From positions 1 to 64,000 of the forward strand of contig CAJTHM010000005.1 in NCBI GenBank assembly GCA_910576125.1: 64,000 bases of DNA, read 5' to 3'. Each line of letters opens with the position of its first letter. The first letter of the stretch is position 1. Shown one piece after another: positions 8,923-16,880 of the stretch. The notes below the pieces were generated by a model that saw nothing but the letters and a program-made list of their open reading frames with translations, had not been told where the DNA came from and made no database searches. This DNA is from Lachnospiraceae bacterium. GTDB taxonomy: Bacteria > Bacillota > Clostridia > Lachnospirales > Lachnospiraceae. The position numbers and the translations under genes were made by a program.

Positions 8923-9570
8923 TTGAACGTATTTGAAGCCGTGAAGCAGTCCGTCACCACAAGGCAGGCTGCGGAGCGTTATGGAATAAAAGTAAACCGG
9001 AACGGGATGTGCGTCTGCCCGTTCCACAACGATAAGAACCCAAGCATGAAGGTTGACCGCCGCTTTTACTGTTTCGGTTGCGGAGCCACCGGGGACGTGA
9101 TTGACTTTGTTTCCCGTCTTTATGGAATCGGCAGTAAGGAAGCCGCCCTCATGCTGGCGCAGGACTTCTCCATCCCCTATGAGGATAGAAAGAACACCGG
9201 AAAGCAACCCATCCGGCCACGCTTACGGAGGGAAAGCGAAGAACAGAAATTTAAGCGCATGGAGCGGCACTGTTTCCGGGTGTTGTCCGACTATTACCAT
9301 CTCCTGCGCCGCTGGAAGGAGGAACACGCCCCACGACAGCCGGATGAAGCATGGAATCCCCGGTTTGTGAAAGCCCTGCAGAACATGAGCCGGGTGGAAT
9401 ACCTGATAGACGTACTTCTATCGGGGGAACTTTCAGAGCGGGCAGCCCTTATCACAGGACACGGAAAGGAAGTGAGAAACCTTGAAAGGCGAATGGCAGA
9501 ACTTACCGCCGCAGATACGGCAGGAACTAAAGAACATGGCAGAAAACACCGGGCCGCCCCGGAGCGTTGA
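8923..9570 (+). CDS. CHC2 zinc-finger primase-like protein
   Basis: The N-terminal half is a DnaG-type CHC2 zinc-binding domain: CPFH and CFGC (about residues 32-54) within NRNGMCVCPFHNDKNPSMKV and FYCFGCGATGDVIDFV. No TOPRIM catalytic domain follows, so at 215 residues it resembles the short CHC2 proteins of conjugative transposons that help replication after transfer. TTG 8923 is the start, placed by the ribosome site AGGAGGG at about 8910. Its last 89 bp overlap the start of the VirE-like gene in another frame, implying coupled translation. Confidence 0.88.
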   Translation: MNVFEAVKQSVTTRQAAERYGIKVNRNGMCVCPFHNDKNPSMKVDRRFYCFGCGATGDVIDFVSRLYGIGSKEAALMLAQDFSIPYEDRKNTGKQPIRPRLRRESEEQKFKRMERHCFRVLSDYYHLLRRWKEEHAPRQPDEAWNPRFVKALQNMSRVEYLIDVLLSGELSERAALITGHGKEVRNLERRMAELTAADTAGTKEHGRKHRAAPER

Positions 9571-10666
9571 GGACGTCAAAGCTTTGCTGGAAACCACCGA
9601 AAAAGGCGGCTTCCGAAACAGCATCCGCAACTGCCTGACCGTGTTCCAGTGCGACCCGCTCCTTTCCGGGGCGGTTGCTTATAACCTTCTGACCGACCGC
9701 ACCGACATTTTAAAACCTATCGGCTACAAAAGAACCCCGGACAGCCCCATGACCGACACCGACATGAAATATATCCGGCTGTATCTGGAAGAAACCTACG
9801 GCCTGACAAGCGAAAAGAAGATACAGGACGCTGCCGACCTTGCCGCCCATCAGAACAGCTACCACCCCGTCCGGGAGTATTTAAACAGCCTGACATGGGA
9901 CGGAACCGAACGGATACGCTCCTGTCTGCGGCACTTTCCGGGAGCCAGTGAGGACGATTACACTTACCAATCCCTGCGCCTGTTCCTGTTGGGAGCCATC
10001 CACCGGGCATTTGCCCCCGGCTGTAAATTTGAAATCATGCTCTGTCTGGTAGGCGGTCAGGGAGCCGGGAAGTCCACCTTCTTCCGCCTGCTGGCAGTCA
10101 AAGACGAGTGGTTCTCCGATGATTTACGGAAACTGGACGATGACAACGTATACCGGAAGCTGCAAGGCCATTGGATTATTGAAATGTCGGAAATGATTGC
10201 CACGGCAAATGCCAAAAGCATAGAGGAAATCAAGTCCTTTTTGAGCCGCCAGAAGGAGGTCTACAAGATACCCTATGAAACCCACCCGGCTGACCGCCCA
10301 AGGCAGTGTGTGTTCGGCGACACGTCCAACGCCCTTGACTTCCTGCCCCTTGACCGCTCCGGCAACCGCCACTTTATCCCCATACAGGTATGCCCGGAAC
10401 AGGCGAAAACACACATTTTAGAGGACGAAGCCGCTTCCAGAGCCTATTTAAACCAAGTGTGGGCGGAAGCGATGGAGATTTACAGAAGCGGCAGATGGAA
10501 GCTGACATTCAGCCCGGAAATGGTGCGCTATCTAAAAGAACACCAGCGAGACTTTATGCCGGAGGACACGCCGACAACGGACACTGGCAACGGAGCGGGA
10601 AAAAACCCGGAGGGATTAAGCTGTACGGAGAGTCAAATTTGTGATATGATAATTTTGCAAGTCTGA
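9482..10666 (+). pseudogene. VirE-family ATPase/helicase, C-terminally replaced
   Basis: Virulence-associated E family protein, a superfamily 3-like ATPase used with primases in mobile-element replication. The Walker A motif GGQGAGKST lies at about residues 182-190, with Walker B-like HWIIEMSEM and the sensor region GDTSNALDFLPLDRSGNRHF. The start is TTG 9482. After EHQRDFMPEDT (about residue 363) the sequence leaves the family, and the final ~30 residues are read from the leader of integrase 2. I infer loss of about 80-100 C-terminal residues at a junction near 10575. The ATPase core is intact, so residual activity cannot be excluded. Confidence 0.85.
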
Positions 10667-10678
10667 CTCTCCTTTTTT
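10627..10678 (+). promoter_or_regulatory. Integrase 2 leader: hairpin enclosing a -10-like region, then T run
   Basis: Arms GGAGAGTCA (10627-10635) and TGACTCTCC (10664-10672) with TTTTTT after the stem, just before the ribosome site of the integrase. The loop contains TATGAT-like sequence. The same design precedes integrase 3. Transcripts entering from upstream would form a terminator, while transcripts starting in the loop would escape it. Confidence 0.55.
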
Positions 10679-10693
10679 GAAAGGAGAGGTTCG

Positions 10694-11794
10694 ATGAGTG
10701 AGAAAAGAAGAGATAACCGTAATCGTATTTTACGTGAGGGCGAGTATCAGCGCACAGATGGGAGGTATCGGTTCCGTTATATTGACGAGGAAGGAAAAGA
10801 GAAAAATGTTTACAGTTGGCGTTTGGATAAGAATGACCCAATGCCGAAAGGTAAGAAGCGGGAACTTTCATTGAGAGAGAAAGAAAAACAGATTGAAGCG
10901 GATTTGTTTGACCACATCGTAACCAATGGCGGCAATTACACGGTGCTGGACAGGCAACGTATTGACAAGGTACGTTTATCAGATGCAAAGGCGTGGCTCA
11001 TTAAGCTTCAGCAGGTGGATGGGAGAGGATACAGTTCCATTCATTCTATCCGTGGTGTTCTCAGACCAGCATTTCAGATGGCTGTAGATGATGACCTGAT
11101 TCGTAAAAATCCATTTGGATTTGAACTGGCATCGGTGATTGTCAATGATTCTGTTACCAGAGAGGCGATCACCCGGAAACAGGAGCGGGATTTGCTCAAG
11201 TTTATCAGGGAAGATACTCATTTTGGCAAATACTATGATGCAATTTACATTCTTTTTCATACGGGACTTCGTATTTCGGAGTTTTGCAGACTGACAATAC
11301 CTGATATTGAGTTTGGGGAAATGCGTATTAAGGTAAACCATCAGTTACAGCGCACATCACAGATGCAATATGTGATTCAAGAGCCGAAAACAGAAAGCGG
11401 TGTCCGCTATGTTCCTATGACAGAAGAAGTGGCGATGTGTTTTCGCAGAATCATTGCTAATCGGGAAGCACCGAAAGTTGAGCCTATGGTAGATGGTTAT
11501 ATTCGTTTCCTGTGTCTGGATAAGAATGATATGCCAAAGGTTGCCCTTCACTGGAAGAAGTATATGGAGCATATCATTGAAAAGTATAACAAGATTTACC
11601 GCATTCAGATGCCAAAAGTAACCCCTCATGTATGCAGACATACCTTTTGCTCCAATATGGCGAAGTCGGGAATGAATCCGAAGACCTTACAGTATATCAT
11701 GGGTCATTCGGATATCAGCGTAACCCTGAATACCTACACCCATGTAAATTTTGATGATGCGAAAGAGGAACTGCATCGAGTAGCGAACTCTTAA
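10694..11794 (+). CDS. int: Tn916-type tyrosine recombinase (integrase 2) with internal deletion
   Basis: Integrase of 366 residues, against about 400 for relatives. All catalytic residues are visible: Arg in TGLRISEF, HVCRHT, GHSDIS, and the Tyr in LNTYTHV. Compared with integrases 1 and 3, about 33 residues are missing in frame, directly after TVLD and before RQRID. That removes most of the core-binding (SAM-like) domain, so normal recombination is doubtful. The start at 10694 follows AAAGGAGAGG. Direct and inverted TTTACCAAY repeats lie just downstream, as expected for arm sites near an element end. Confidence 0.88.
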   Translation: MSEKRRDNRNRILREGEYQRTDGRYRFRYIDEEGKEKNVYSWRLDKNDPMPKGKKRELSLREKEKQIEADLFDHIVTNGGNYTVLDRQRIDKVRLSDAKAWLIKLQQVDGRGYSSIHSIRGVLRPAFQMAVDDDLIRKNPFGFELASVIVNDSVTREAITRKQERDLLKFIREDTHFGKYYDAIYILFHTGLRISEFCRLTIPDIEFGEMRIKVNHQLQRTSQMQYVIQEPKTESGVRYVPMTEEVAMCFRRIIANREAPKVEPMVDGYIRFLCLDKNDMPKVALHWKKYMEHIIEKYNKIYRIQMPKVTPHVCRHTFCSNMAKSGMNPKTLQYIMGHSDISVTLNTYTHVNFDDAKEELHRVANS

Positions 11795-11801
11795 AAAGCC
11801 C

Positions 11802-11840
11802 GTTGGTAAAGCCGCTTACTTTACCAACGTATTTACCAAT
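11802..11840. repeat. Putative integrase arm-type sites
   Basis: GTTGGTAAA (11802-11810), TTTACCAAC (11820-11828) and TTTACCAAT (11832-11840): three copies of one 8-9 bp motif, the first inverted, within 40 bp of the integrase 2 stop. The position fits the end of a Tn916-like element. Confidence 0.5.
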
Positions 11841-11978
11841 TTTGCAGGGACAAATATGAGAAAGTATGAGACGATTTGAGAAAATGCTTTGGAAACACAG
11901 AATTTCGGAATAGTCCGAAAATCCAGCAAAATCAAGCATTTGAGAAGAAATACAGGATATATAAGGAGTTATAGAAAA

Positions 11979-12038
11979 ATGATTAAAATACTTTTTATTT
12001 GCCACGGCAGTATATATCCTGTCCTTGAAAATGGTTGA
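11979..12038 (+). pseudogene. 5' fragment of a low-molecular-weight protein tyrosine phosphatase gene
   Basis: With a good ribosome site (AAGGAG at 11964-11968), the frame reads MIKILFICHGSIYPVLENG then TGA. The first ten residues match the start of the intact phosphatase at 19140 (MTRILFVCHGNICRSPM), but the C-x5-R loop is cut. The DNA differs from the intact gene at many bases, so it is a foreign copy. I infer an attachment-site remnant of an element that targets this gene start. Confidence 0.6.
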
Positions 12039-12060
12039 TATATCTGGACTTTCAGCAGAT

Positions 12061-12100
12061 ACCCCCGCAAATGTACTACCTGTTTACTACTTTTGAGGTC
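12061..12100. repeat. Element-end repeat (TACTACC motif), copy 1
   Basis: ACCCCC, TACTACCT, TACTACTTT and GGTC occur in the same order and spacing as at 18991-19031, next to integrase 3. This appears to be the end of another element whose integrase has been lost. Confidence 0.5.
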
Positions 12101-12140
12101 TGGACGATAACACCCGCCTCGGCACGATATGGATGATAAA

Positions 12141-12176
12141 GGGCAAGGCATGAATAGACGTGCCTTGCCCTTTTTT
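12141..12176 (+). terminator. Rho-independent terminator
   Basis: GGGCAAGGCA (12141-12150) and TGCCTTGCCC (12161-12170), then six T. Confidence 0.85.
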
Positions 12177-12776
12177 GCCGTTGTTGGCATTTCCGTCGTC
12201 GGATAATCCGACAACGGAAAAACCGACGTCGGAAAATCCAACGCCATAAAATATAGATATAAGTAACTAAAGATAAAATCAAGCAAAGACTTATCAATTA
12301 CCCATTCCTTTCCTATCCTTTCCCATACCCTCTCCCTTGGAGAATGAGTGGCAAAGCCGCCGGAAAGGAATGGAACGGAAGCGGGAAGCAGGGAGGCCAA
12401 ATAGCAGCAGGGGTTATCAGGGCCGTTATCTGACCCATAGAAACCGTACAGACGCGAAGCGGATATACGGTTTCTGCGGGTGCCACAAGAGGGCCGCAGG
12501 CCCTCTTGTGTGACAGCACAGTTTCACAGCCCAGCAGAAGCCCGAACAGGAGTGCCGGAGTGTCGGCCTCCCGCCCTGACTTTTTTGCGCCCATCTCTAC
12601 GCATTTAGAACCTCGTTTTTGAGGGTGCAGGTCAAATCGTATTACCCCCTATGTGACTGCGGATTGGAAGCCCTGAAAATAGGCCGCTGAATAGGGCCTA
12701 AATGCGTAGGCTGATGGGCTGATCTGGAGAGCAGTAGCGGGAGCATCGGATAGGGGAGCATATTGATAACACAGTC
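12177..12776. other. Non-coding mobile-element backbone with several hairpins
   Basis: No convincing gene. A near-perfect 14-bp-arm palindrome lies around 12188-12216 (TTCCGTCGTCGGAT against its complement, one mismatch). AGAAACCGTA (12439-12448) pairs with TACGGTTTCT (12466-12475). CACAAGAGGGCC (12484-12495) pairs perfectly with GGCCCTCTTGTG (12499-12510). This dense set of palindromes is typical of replication or transfer control regions. Confidence 0.45.
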
Positions 12777-14131
12777 CTAACGTGGTTGACTATAATCTTT
12801 TTTGAGAAATTTCCGTATTTTTTGCATACTTCTTTTAGAAACAATCCCTATTCGCTCATCTTCTCCAAATCTTTCTGGTGTTTGAGCGCTATTTACATAA
12901 GTAAGAAAATTTCCGGGCTTTCTGGTAGAACCTCGCACCGAATACTTCATGTATAAGTTTTTCTTGCTGATATGATTTCCTCGTTTTGTATATCCGCCGC
13001 TTTTAGCTATTGTCTTTGCCTTTTTTCGCATTCGTTGATAATGTTTTGAAACTGTTTTTGCTCTTAAACTCACTTTTTGCCCATCAAAAGTAAATCCGAG
13101 AAAATTCAAGTGACGGTTTGAGCAGTCTGCATCTTCGTGAATGATAGCTCCACAATTTTCTATCTTGTTTTCTGCAAAATGATAATACTGGGTTTTACTT
13201 GGCTGCAATTCAAGGCCGGGGTAATTGGGGCTATTGAATAAATCGCTGATTTCGGTTAAGGCGCTAATGGCAGTTGCTTCTTCAATATGGGGCAAAACGA
13301 TGATAAAATCATCACTATATCGCATATATAATCCACTGTGCGCTGTTACGAAATCATGGATTGACTTATCAATTTCCAGCATATATAGATTTGCTAAAGC
13401 TCCACTCATTGGGGAACCCTGGGGAATGCCACAGTCTTTATTCTTTTGAATACGATATGCGTTTTTCTTCAGGTCTTGAGGCGATAAGACCCGTTTCTTT
13501 TGGTTTAACTCTCGTCTCCCTTTCGGAGTGTCGTCCAGACCGTGAATTTTCAATAGATCAGGCAATTCGAGGTGCTATATTGAGTGATATTCTTGAACAC
13601 AGCATAGTGATCTGACGGCAATCTATCCGTATGGAGCAAACGGCACCATTGCTTTTTAAGATATTCGTGATTGAGCTTATCAAAGAACTTTGTAAAATCG
13701 CCAATCATAATATAGCAATCATGATTTTTGCGAATAAACTGGATGGCTTTTTTTGCAAAGTCAATATTATTTTGTTTATTCAAATTTGTCCGATAGGCGA
13801 CAGCAACATCTTGTATTCCGAGCCGAGCGCATTCTTCATTATAACACTCGTTAAGAATAAAATTATACAGTTGGAAGATACAGCGATCAATATGTGCGGC
13901 ATAACAAATATCTCTATGCTTTTCTTTTATTCCACCTTTTTTTGCAGAATATTTGCTCATATCTTTAACATAGTGAATAAACGGGTAGAAACCATGTTTG
14001 CAGATATTCTGAGGGTTAGAAATGTACTCCCAACTCTTTGAAATATCTGTGCGATAATCAAAATGAGCATAGTACCGTTGACTTTTTTTGATGGTCTTTT
14101 CTGATGTGCGCCAAATCTCTATATCTCGCAT
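12777..14131 (-). pseudogene. Reverse transcriptase with upstream structured RNA (frameshifted copy)
   Basis: RNA-directed DNA polymerase of about 450 residues read in two frames. The first (14131 to about 13570) carries the fingers region with the catalytic Asp stretch (YIMIGDFTKFFDKLNH). The second (about 13570 to 12777) carries GIPQGSPMSGALANLYM, the active-site box YMRYSDDFIIV, a LNFLGF motif and a short basic thumb. The frames join at about 13565-13575, where one missing base would restore continuity (between QYST and ELPDLL). ATG 14131 follows AAGGAGAG. There is no maturase zinc finger or HNH endonuclease, so it is not a full group II intron protein. The strong promoter and ~300-nt structured leader resemble retron or defence-associated (DRT/UG) reverse transcriptases. 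The exact class is uncertain. Confidence 0.75.
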
Positions 14132-14448
14132 AATTCTCTCCTTAATGCCGATACCCGCTGGCATGGAGGATAGCATTCCTAAGCCAGCGGGTACAAACCG
14201 TAACGTGGTATTTAATTTTCACCTTGTAGGCGGCTTGTTTAGATTACCAGCTATCCTGATTGCAATGCTTAACTGTGGTACAATTAAGCTGGAGACATAT
14301 GTCAACGTAAGCTTGTTAATGCTCACCCTGGCGGTGATGTACTGCCGAAGCAGACCATCGGCCAACCTGAACCTTGCAGAAATATCCGTAGAAATCTCAT
14401 TGGAGGTGTTGACAACAATCATCTTCCCTTATACCAAATGTATAAGGT
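14132..14448 (-). ncRNA. Candidate structured RNA leader of the reverse transcriptase
   Basis: Starts within about 8 bases of a consensus -10 box and runs to the RT start. Stems visible on the minus strand are: CCTTATAC/GTATAAGG at the very 5' end (14427-14447); CTGC-TTCG-GCAG with a UUCG tetraloop (14342-14353); TCACC/GGTGA; the palindrome GACATATGTC; GCTTAA/TTAAGC; and ACCCGCTGGC/GCCAGCGGGT (14153-14162 with 14183-14192) just before the ribosome site. A 67-codon open frame (14422-14219) without a good ribosome site runs through it. I infer a non-coding RNA template or partner for the RT. Confidence 0.5.
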
Positions 14449-14454
14449 GAGTTT

Positions 14455-14483
14455 ATTGTAGCAGTTAGACCAGCTTTTGTCAA
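14455..14483 (-). promoter_or_regulatory. Strong sigma-A promoter of the RT leader
   Basis: On the minus strand, TTGACA (14483-14478), an exact 17-bp spacer, and TACAAT (14460-14455). Confidence 0.8.
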
Positions 14484-14712
14484 TTCCAGTATCGGCAGCG
14501 CGGTATGAATTTACAAAAAATTCACTTCTCACTTTTTGAATTAATAATAAGGGTTTGGGACTATCCCAACAAGCAAAACGGACACGGCCCGGCAGGGGCC
14601 GGATTTGGCCGTTTTCCGGGAGTGTGGCCACACTCCCTATGCTTGCTACGTTAGCGTTTCCCCATTCCGCTTCTTGATATATCCATCATGTCCTGGATAT
14701 TTTTTGCAATCG
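14484..14712. other. Palindrome-bearing region, possible transfer origin
   Basis: A perfect 20-bp palindrome, GGGAGTGTGGCCACACTCCC, lies at 14618-14637, followed by CTATGCTTGC. A GGCCC/GGGCC stem lies just before it. This combination is common near relaxase genes of clostridial elements and may be a nick region; no relaxase gene is adjacent now. No gene is visible here. Confidence 0.4.
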
Positions 14713-15645
14713 CTAATCACCATAGATAGCGGCTATATGACAAATTCTGCGCTTTATTTCCTCACGAATGTATAAAGGTTCAATGCACTCACATTTATCC
14801 CCAAATCCGAGGAGAATATCATAATAATACTCGTTTTCAATAAATGGAAAATTCACAAGATAATGCTCATCCCCATCTGGCGTAAGGTGGTCATATGTAC
14901 AGTATTCAAGCGCTCTATCCAGTATAGATTTATGAATGCGAATTTTAACTTCCGTCTGCATTGCTGTCAAAATTTCCTCAAAATCCAAAATTGGTTTTTG
15001 ATAATTTCGCGGAATAAATGTTTCTTGCTGTATTTGCAGGTCTGACATACGAGATAGCCTAAATAAGCGATAGTCGTTTCTGTGATAGCAATACCCATAA
15101 AAATACCAGTGGCTGCTTTTCAATACAAGTTGATAAGGCTCAACTATCCGTACAGTTTTATTTCCATGGTGAGCTATATACTCAAAAGAAAGTAGTCTGC
15201 AATTCTGCAAAGCTGCTTTAATCGTTTCTAAATATGGCTGTATATTTTGATTACCTATCCACGGACTTAAATCTATGCAAATTTGATTTGTCTTTATTTC
15301 AATATCTTTCGCTTTTTCAGCAGGGATAAAACTTTTCACTTTCGCAAGAGCGTTTACCAGTTCATCACCTCGTACCATATTGGAAAGACTGGAAAGCCCC
15401 ATCAAGATTGCAGAAAGATCGGCGGTTGAAAAAACCTTTTTATCAATCTTATATTCCGGCATAATTTCAAAGCCGCCTCCAACTCCTGATATTGAACGAA
15501 TTGGAATGCCAGCTAAATTGATTGCGTCTATGTCACGATAGATTGTGCGCGGAGAAACTTCAAACATATCTGCTAACTCCTGTGCGCCTATACGCTTTTT
15601 GTCAAGGAGTGTCATAATGATGCTGACAAGTCTATCAACTTTCAT
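14713..15645 (-). CDS. YafY-type HTH/WYL-domain transcriptional regulator
   Basis: N-terminal DeoR-like HTH (residues 1-60: LLDKKRIGAQELADMFEVSPRTIYRDIDAI), then a WYL domain (about 140-220: SFEYIAHHGNKTVRIVEPYQLVLKSSHWYFYGYC) and a C-terminal WCX extension. WYL domains sense ligands, often nucleotides or small metabolites. ATG 15645 is preferred over the upstream TTG at 15663 because AAAGGTGG lies just ahead of it. It diverges from the DJ-1/PfpI gene, which it probably controls through the 120-bp shared region. At 310 residues it is full length. Confidence 0.88.
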   Translation of the reverse strand: MKVDRLVSIIMTLLDKKRIGAQELADMFEVSPRTIYRDIDAINLAGIPIRSISGVGGGFEIMPEYKIDKKVFSTADLSAILMGLSSLSNMVRGDELVNALAKVKSFIPAEKAKDIEIKTNQICIDLSPWIGNQNIQPYLETIKAALQNCRLLSFEYIAHHGNKTVRIVEPYQLVLKSSHWYFYGYCYHRNDYRLFRLSRMSDLQIQQETFIPRNYQKPILDFEEILTAMQTEVKIRIHKSILDRALEYCTYDHLTPDGDEHYLVNFPFIENEYYYDILLGFGDKCECIEPLYIREEIKRRICHIAAIYGD

Positions 15646-15677
15646 CTGGCAGCCACCTTTCAAATAGCCTTTATATC

Positions 15678-15706
15678 ATTATAAATTGTTGCCATACTGA
15701 TGTCAA
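15678..15706 (-). promoter_or_regulatory. Promoter of the WYL regulator
   Basis: On the minus strand: TTGACA (15706-15701), 17-bp spacer, TATAAT (15683-15678), a perfect consensus promoter. Confidence 0.8.
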
Positions 15707-15765
15707 TAATTAAGTGGTAAGATTACGGTGTAAGTAAAACAAGACCAAAGAAAATGGAGGGTATT

Positions 15766-16389
15766 ATGTTCACAGTCTACATTTATGTCCTTGACACCTT
15801 GGCCGATTGGGAGTTGGGCTATGTTACAGCGGAATTGAACTCCGGGCGGTTTTTCAAAAAGGACGCGCCCGAAGTATCAGTCAAAACAGTTGCTATCTCA
15901 ACGGAGCCGGTCAAAACAATGGGCGGTCTGACGATCGTTCCCGATTGCACGATCCGCGAAATTGCAGTAAGTGAAAAGAGTGTCCTGCTGCTGCCTGGAG
16001 CAAACACATGGGACGATCCTAGGCATAGCGTTATGATGAAAAAAGCCGGCGAGTTGCTTTCTGCGGGTGCTCTGGTATGCGCTATCTGTGGGGCCACTAT
16101 GGCATTGGCAAGTGCTGGCTTGCTGGATCGGCGTCCGCACACCAGCAACGGAGCCGGATACCTTGAAATGGTTTCTCCCAGCTATAAAGGACAGAATTTC
16201 TTTGTTGACGCACCATCTGTGGCAGACCGTAACCTGATTACCGCAAGTTCCACTGGGGGCTTATTGTGGGCAAAGCAGATTATTGAACGGTTAGATGTTT
16301 TCCAGCACAACACACTGGAAGCGTGGTATGCGTATTTCAGCACTGGTGAGGCGCAACATTTCTTTACCCTTATGCAAACTTTGGCGTAG
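15766..16389 (+). CDS. DJ-1/PfpI family protein
   Basis: Class I glutamine-amidotransferase-like fold. The nucleophile elbow Cys lies in VCAICGATMALASAGLLD (about residue 107), and an acidic residue is available near the N-terminus (DWELGY). Family members are deglycases, proteases, chaperones or hydratases, and the specific activity cannot be told. ATG 15766 follows GGAGGG (15756-15761). It pairs divergently with a WYL regulator, a common arrangement in Firmicutes. A strong terminator follows. Confidence 0.85.
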   Translation: MFTVYIYVLDTLADWELGYVTAELNSGRFFKKDAPEVSVKTVAISTEPVKTMGGLTIVPDCTIREIAVSEKSVLLLPGANTWDDPRHSVMMKKAGELLSAGALVCAICGATMALASAGLLDRRPHTSNGAGYLEMVSPSYKGQNFFVDAPSVADRNLITASSTGGLLWAKQIIERLDVFQHNTLEAWYAYFSTGEAQHFFTLMQTLA

Positions 16390-16408
16390 ACACTAATACA
16401 GTTTTAAC

Positions 16409-16457
16409 CTGCCAGCAGTGGCAGCAAAGAAAAAAACCGCTGCTGGCAGAAAATTTT
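16409..16457 (+). terminator. Rho-independent terminator
   Basis: CTGCCAGCAGTGG (16409-16421) pairs with CCGCTGCTGGCAG (16437-16449), 12 of 13 bp, then AAAATTTTT. Confidence 0.8.
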
Positions 16458-16570
16458 TCATGCCTTTTTGTACGGTGGTTTCCAAAAAATGAAAGCTGCC
16501 GTTCTTTTATCCTCAAAAGGAGCGACGCGGTAACACTGACAGATACGGCGGCTGACAGGAGGCAGCCGCT

Positions 16571-16678
16571 ATGAAGTACACAGCCATTCGACACAATCTG
16601 ACATTCTTTGGTGTATCAAAAAAAGCCCGGCCTCCACCGGGGACTATTGCGGCCACGAGTATGTACTATACAGTGTAG
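16571..16678 (+). CDS. Possible 35-residue small protein
   Basis: ATG 16571 follows a strong ribosome site (AGGAGG), and the frame MKYTAIRHNLTFFGVSKKAR runs to TAG 16676-16678. It lies just before a terminator and the sigma-factor gene, in the control region of a Tn916-like element. It has no recognised family and may be a leader peptide. Confidence 0.35.
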   Translation: MKYTAIRHNLTFFGVSKKARPPPGTIAATSMYYTV

Positions 16679-16703
16679 GTTCTGCACAGTATTGTTTATC
16701 TTT

Positions 16704-16738
16704 CGCCCGGCGGGTCTGTGACCTGCCGGGCGGTTTTT
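16704..16738 (+). terminator. Terminator or attenuator before the sigma-like gene
   Basis: CGCCCGGCGGGTC (16704-16716), TGT loop, GACCTGCCGGGCG (16720-16732), then a T run. In Tn916 a comparable attenuator controls the regulatory genes upstream of xis-int. Confidence 0.75.
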
Positions 16739-16880
16739 GTCGTTCCCAGCGGCCCGAAAATTTTTCTTCACTTTTTTCTCTGCGGAAAGCGGTTTTGCGC
16801 GCAAAACCTGTGCCGCTGAACGCTCTGTTAGCGGAAAGGGAAAGTACCACCACCATCCCCCAGCGAAAGGGGGTGAGAAG

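Noticed and set aside
12188..12240. Clustered CCGACG/CGTCGG repeats suggested a CRISPR-like array
   Set aside because: Only two or three short, overlapping palindromes without regular spacers; no CRISPR repeats or cas genes were seen.
11969..12400. 143-codon minus-strand frame after integrase 2
   Set aside because: Covers terminator, palindromes and an attachment-site remnant; no ribosome site or family match.
12777..14131. Reading the RT as a group II intron maturase
   Set aside because: No C-terminal zinc/HNH region and no intron domain V-like hairpin noticed nearby; it cannot be fully excluded without a search.
16737..16880. Upstream extension of the sigma-like gene
   Set aside because: Passes through the attenuator hairpin; the ribosome site supports the start at 16881.
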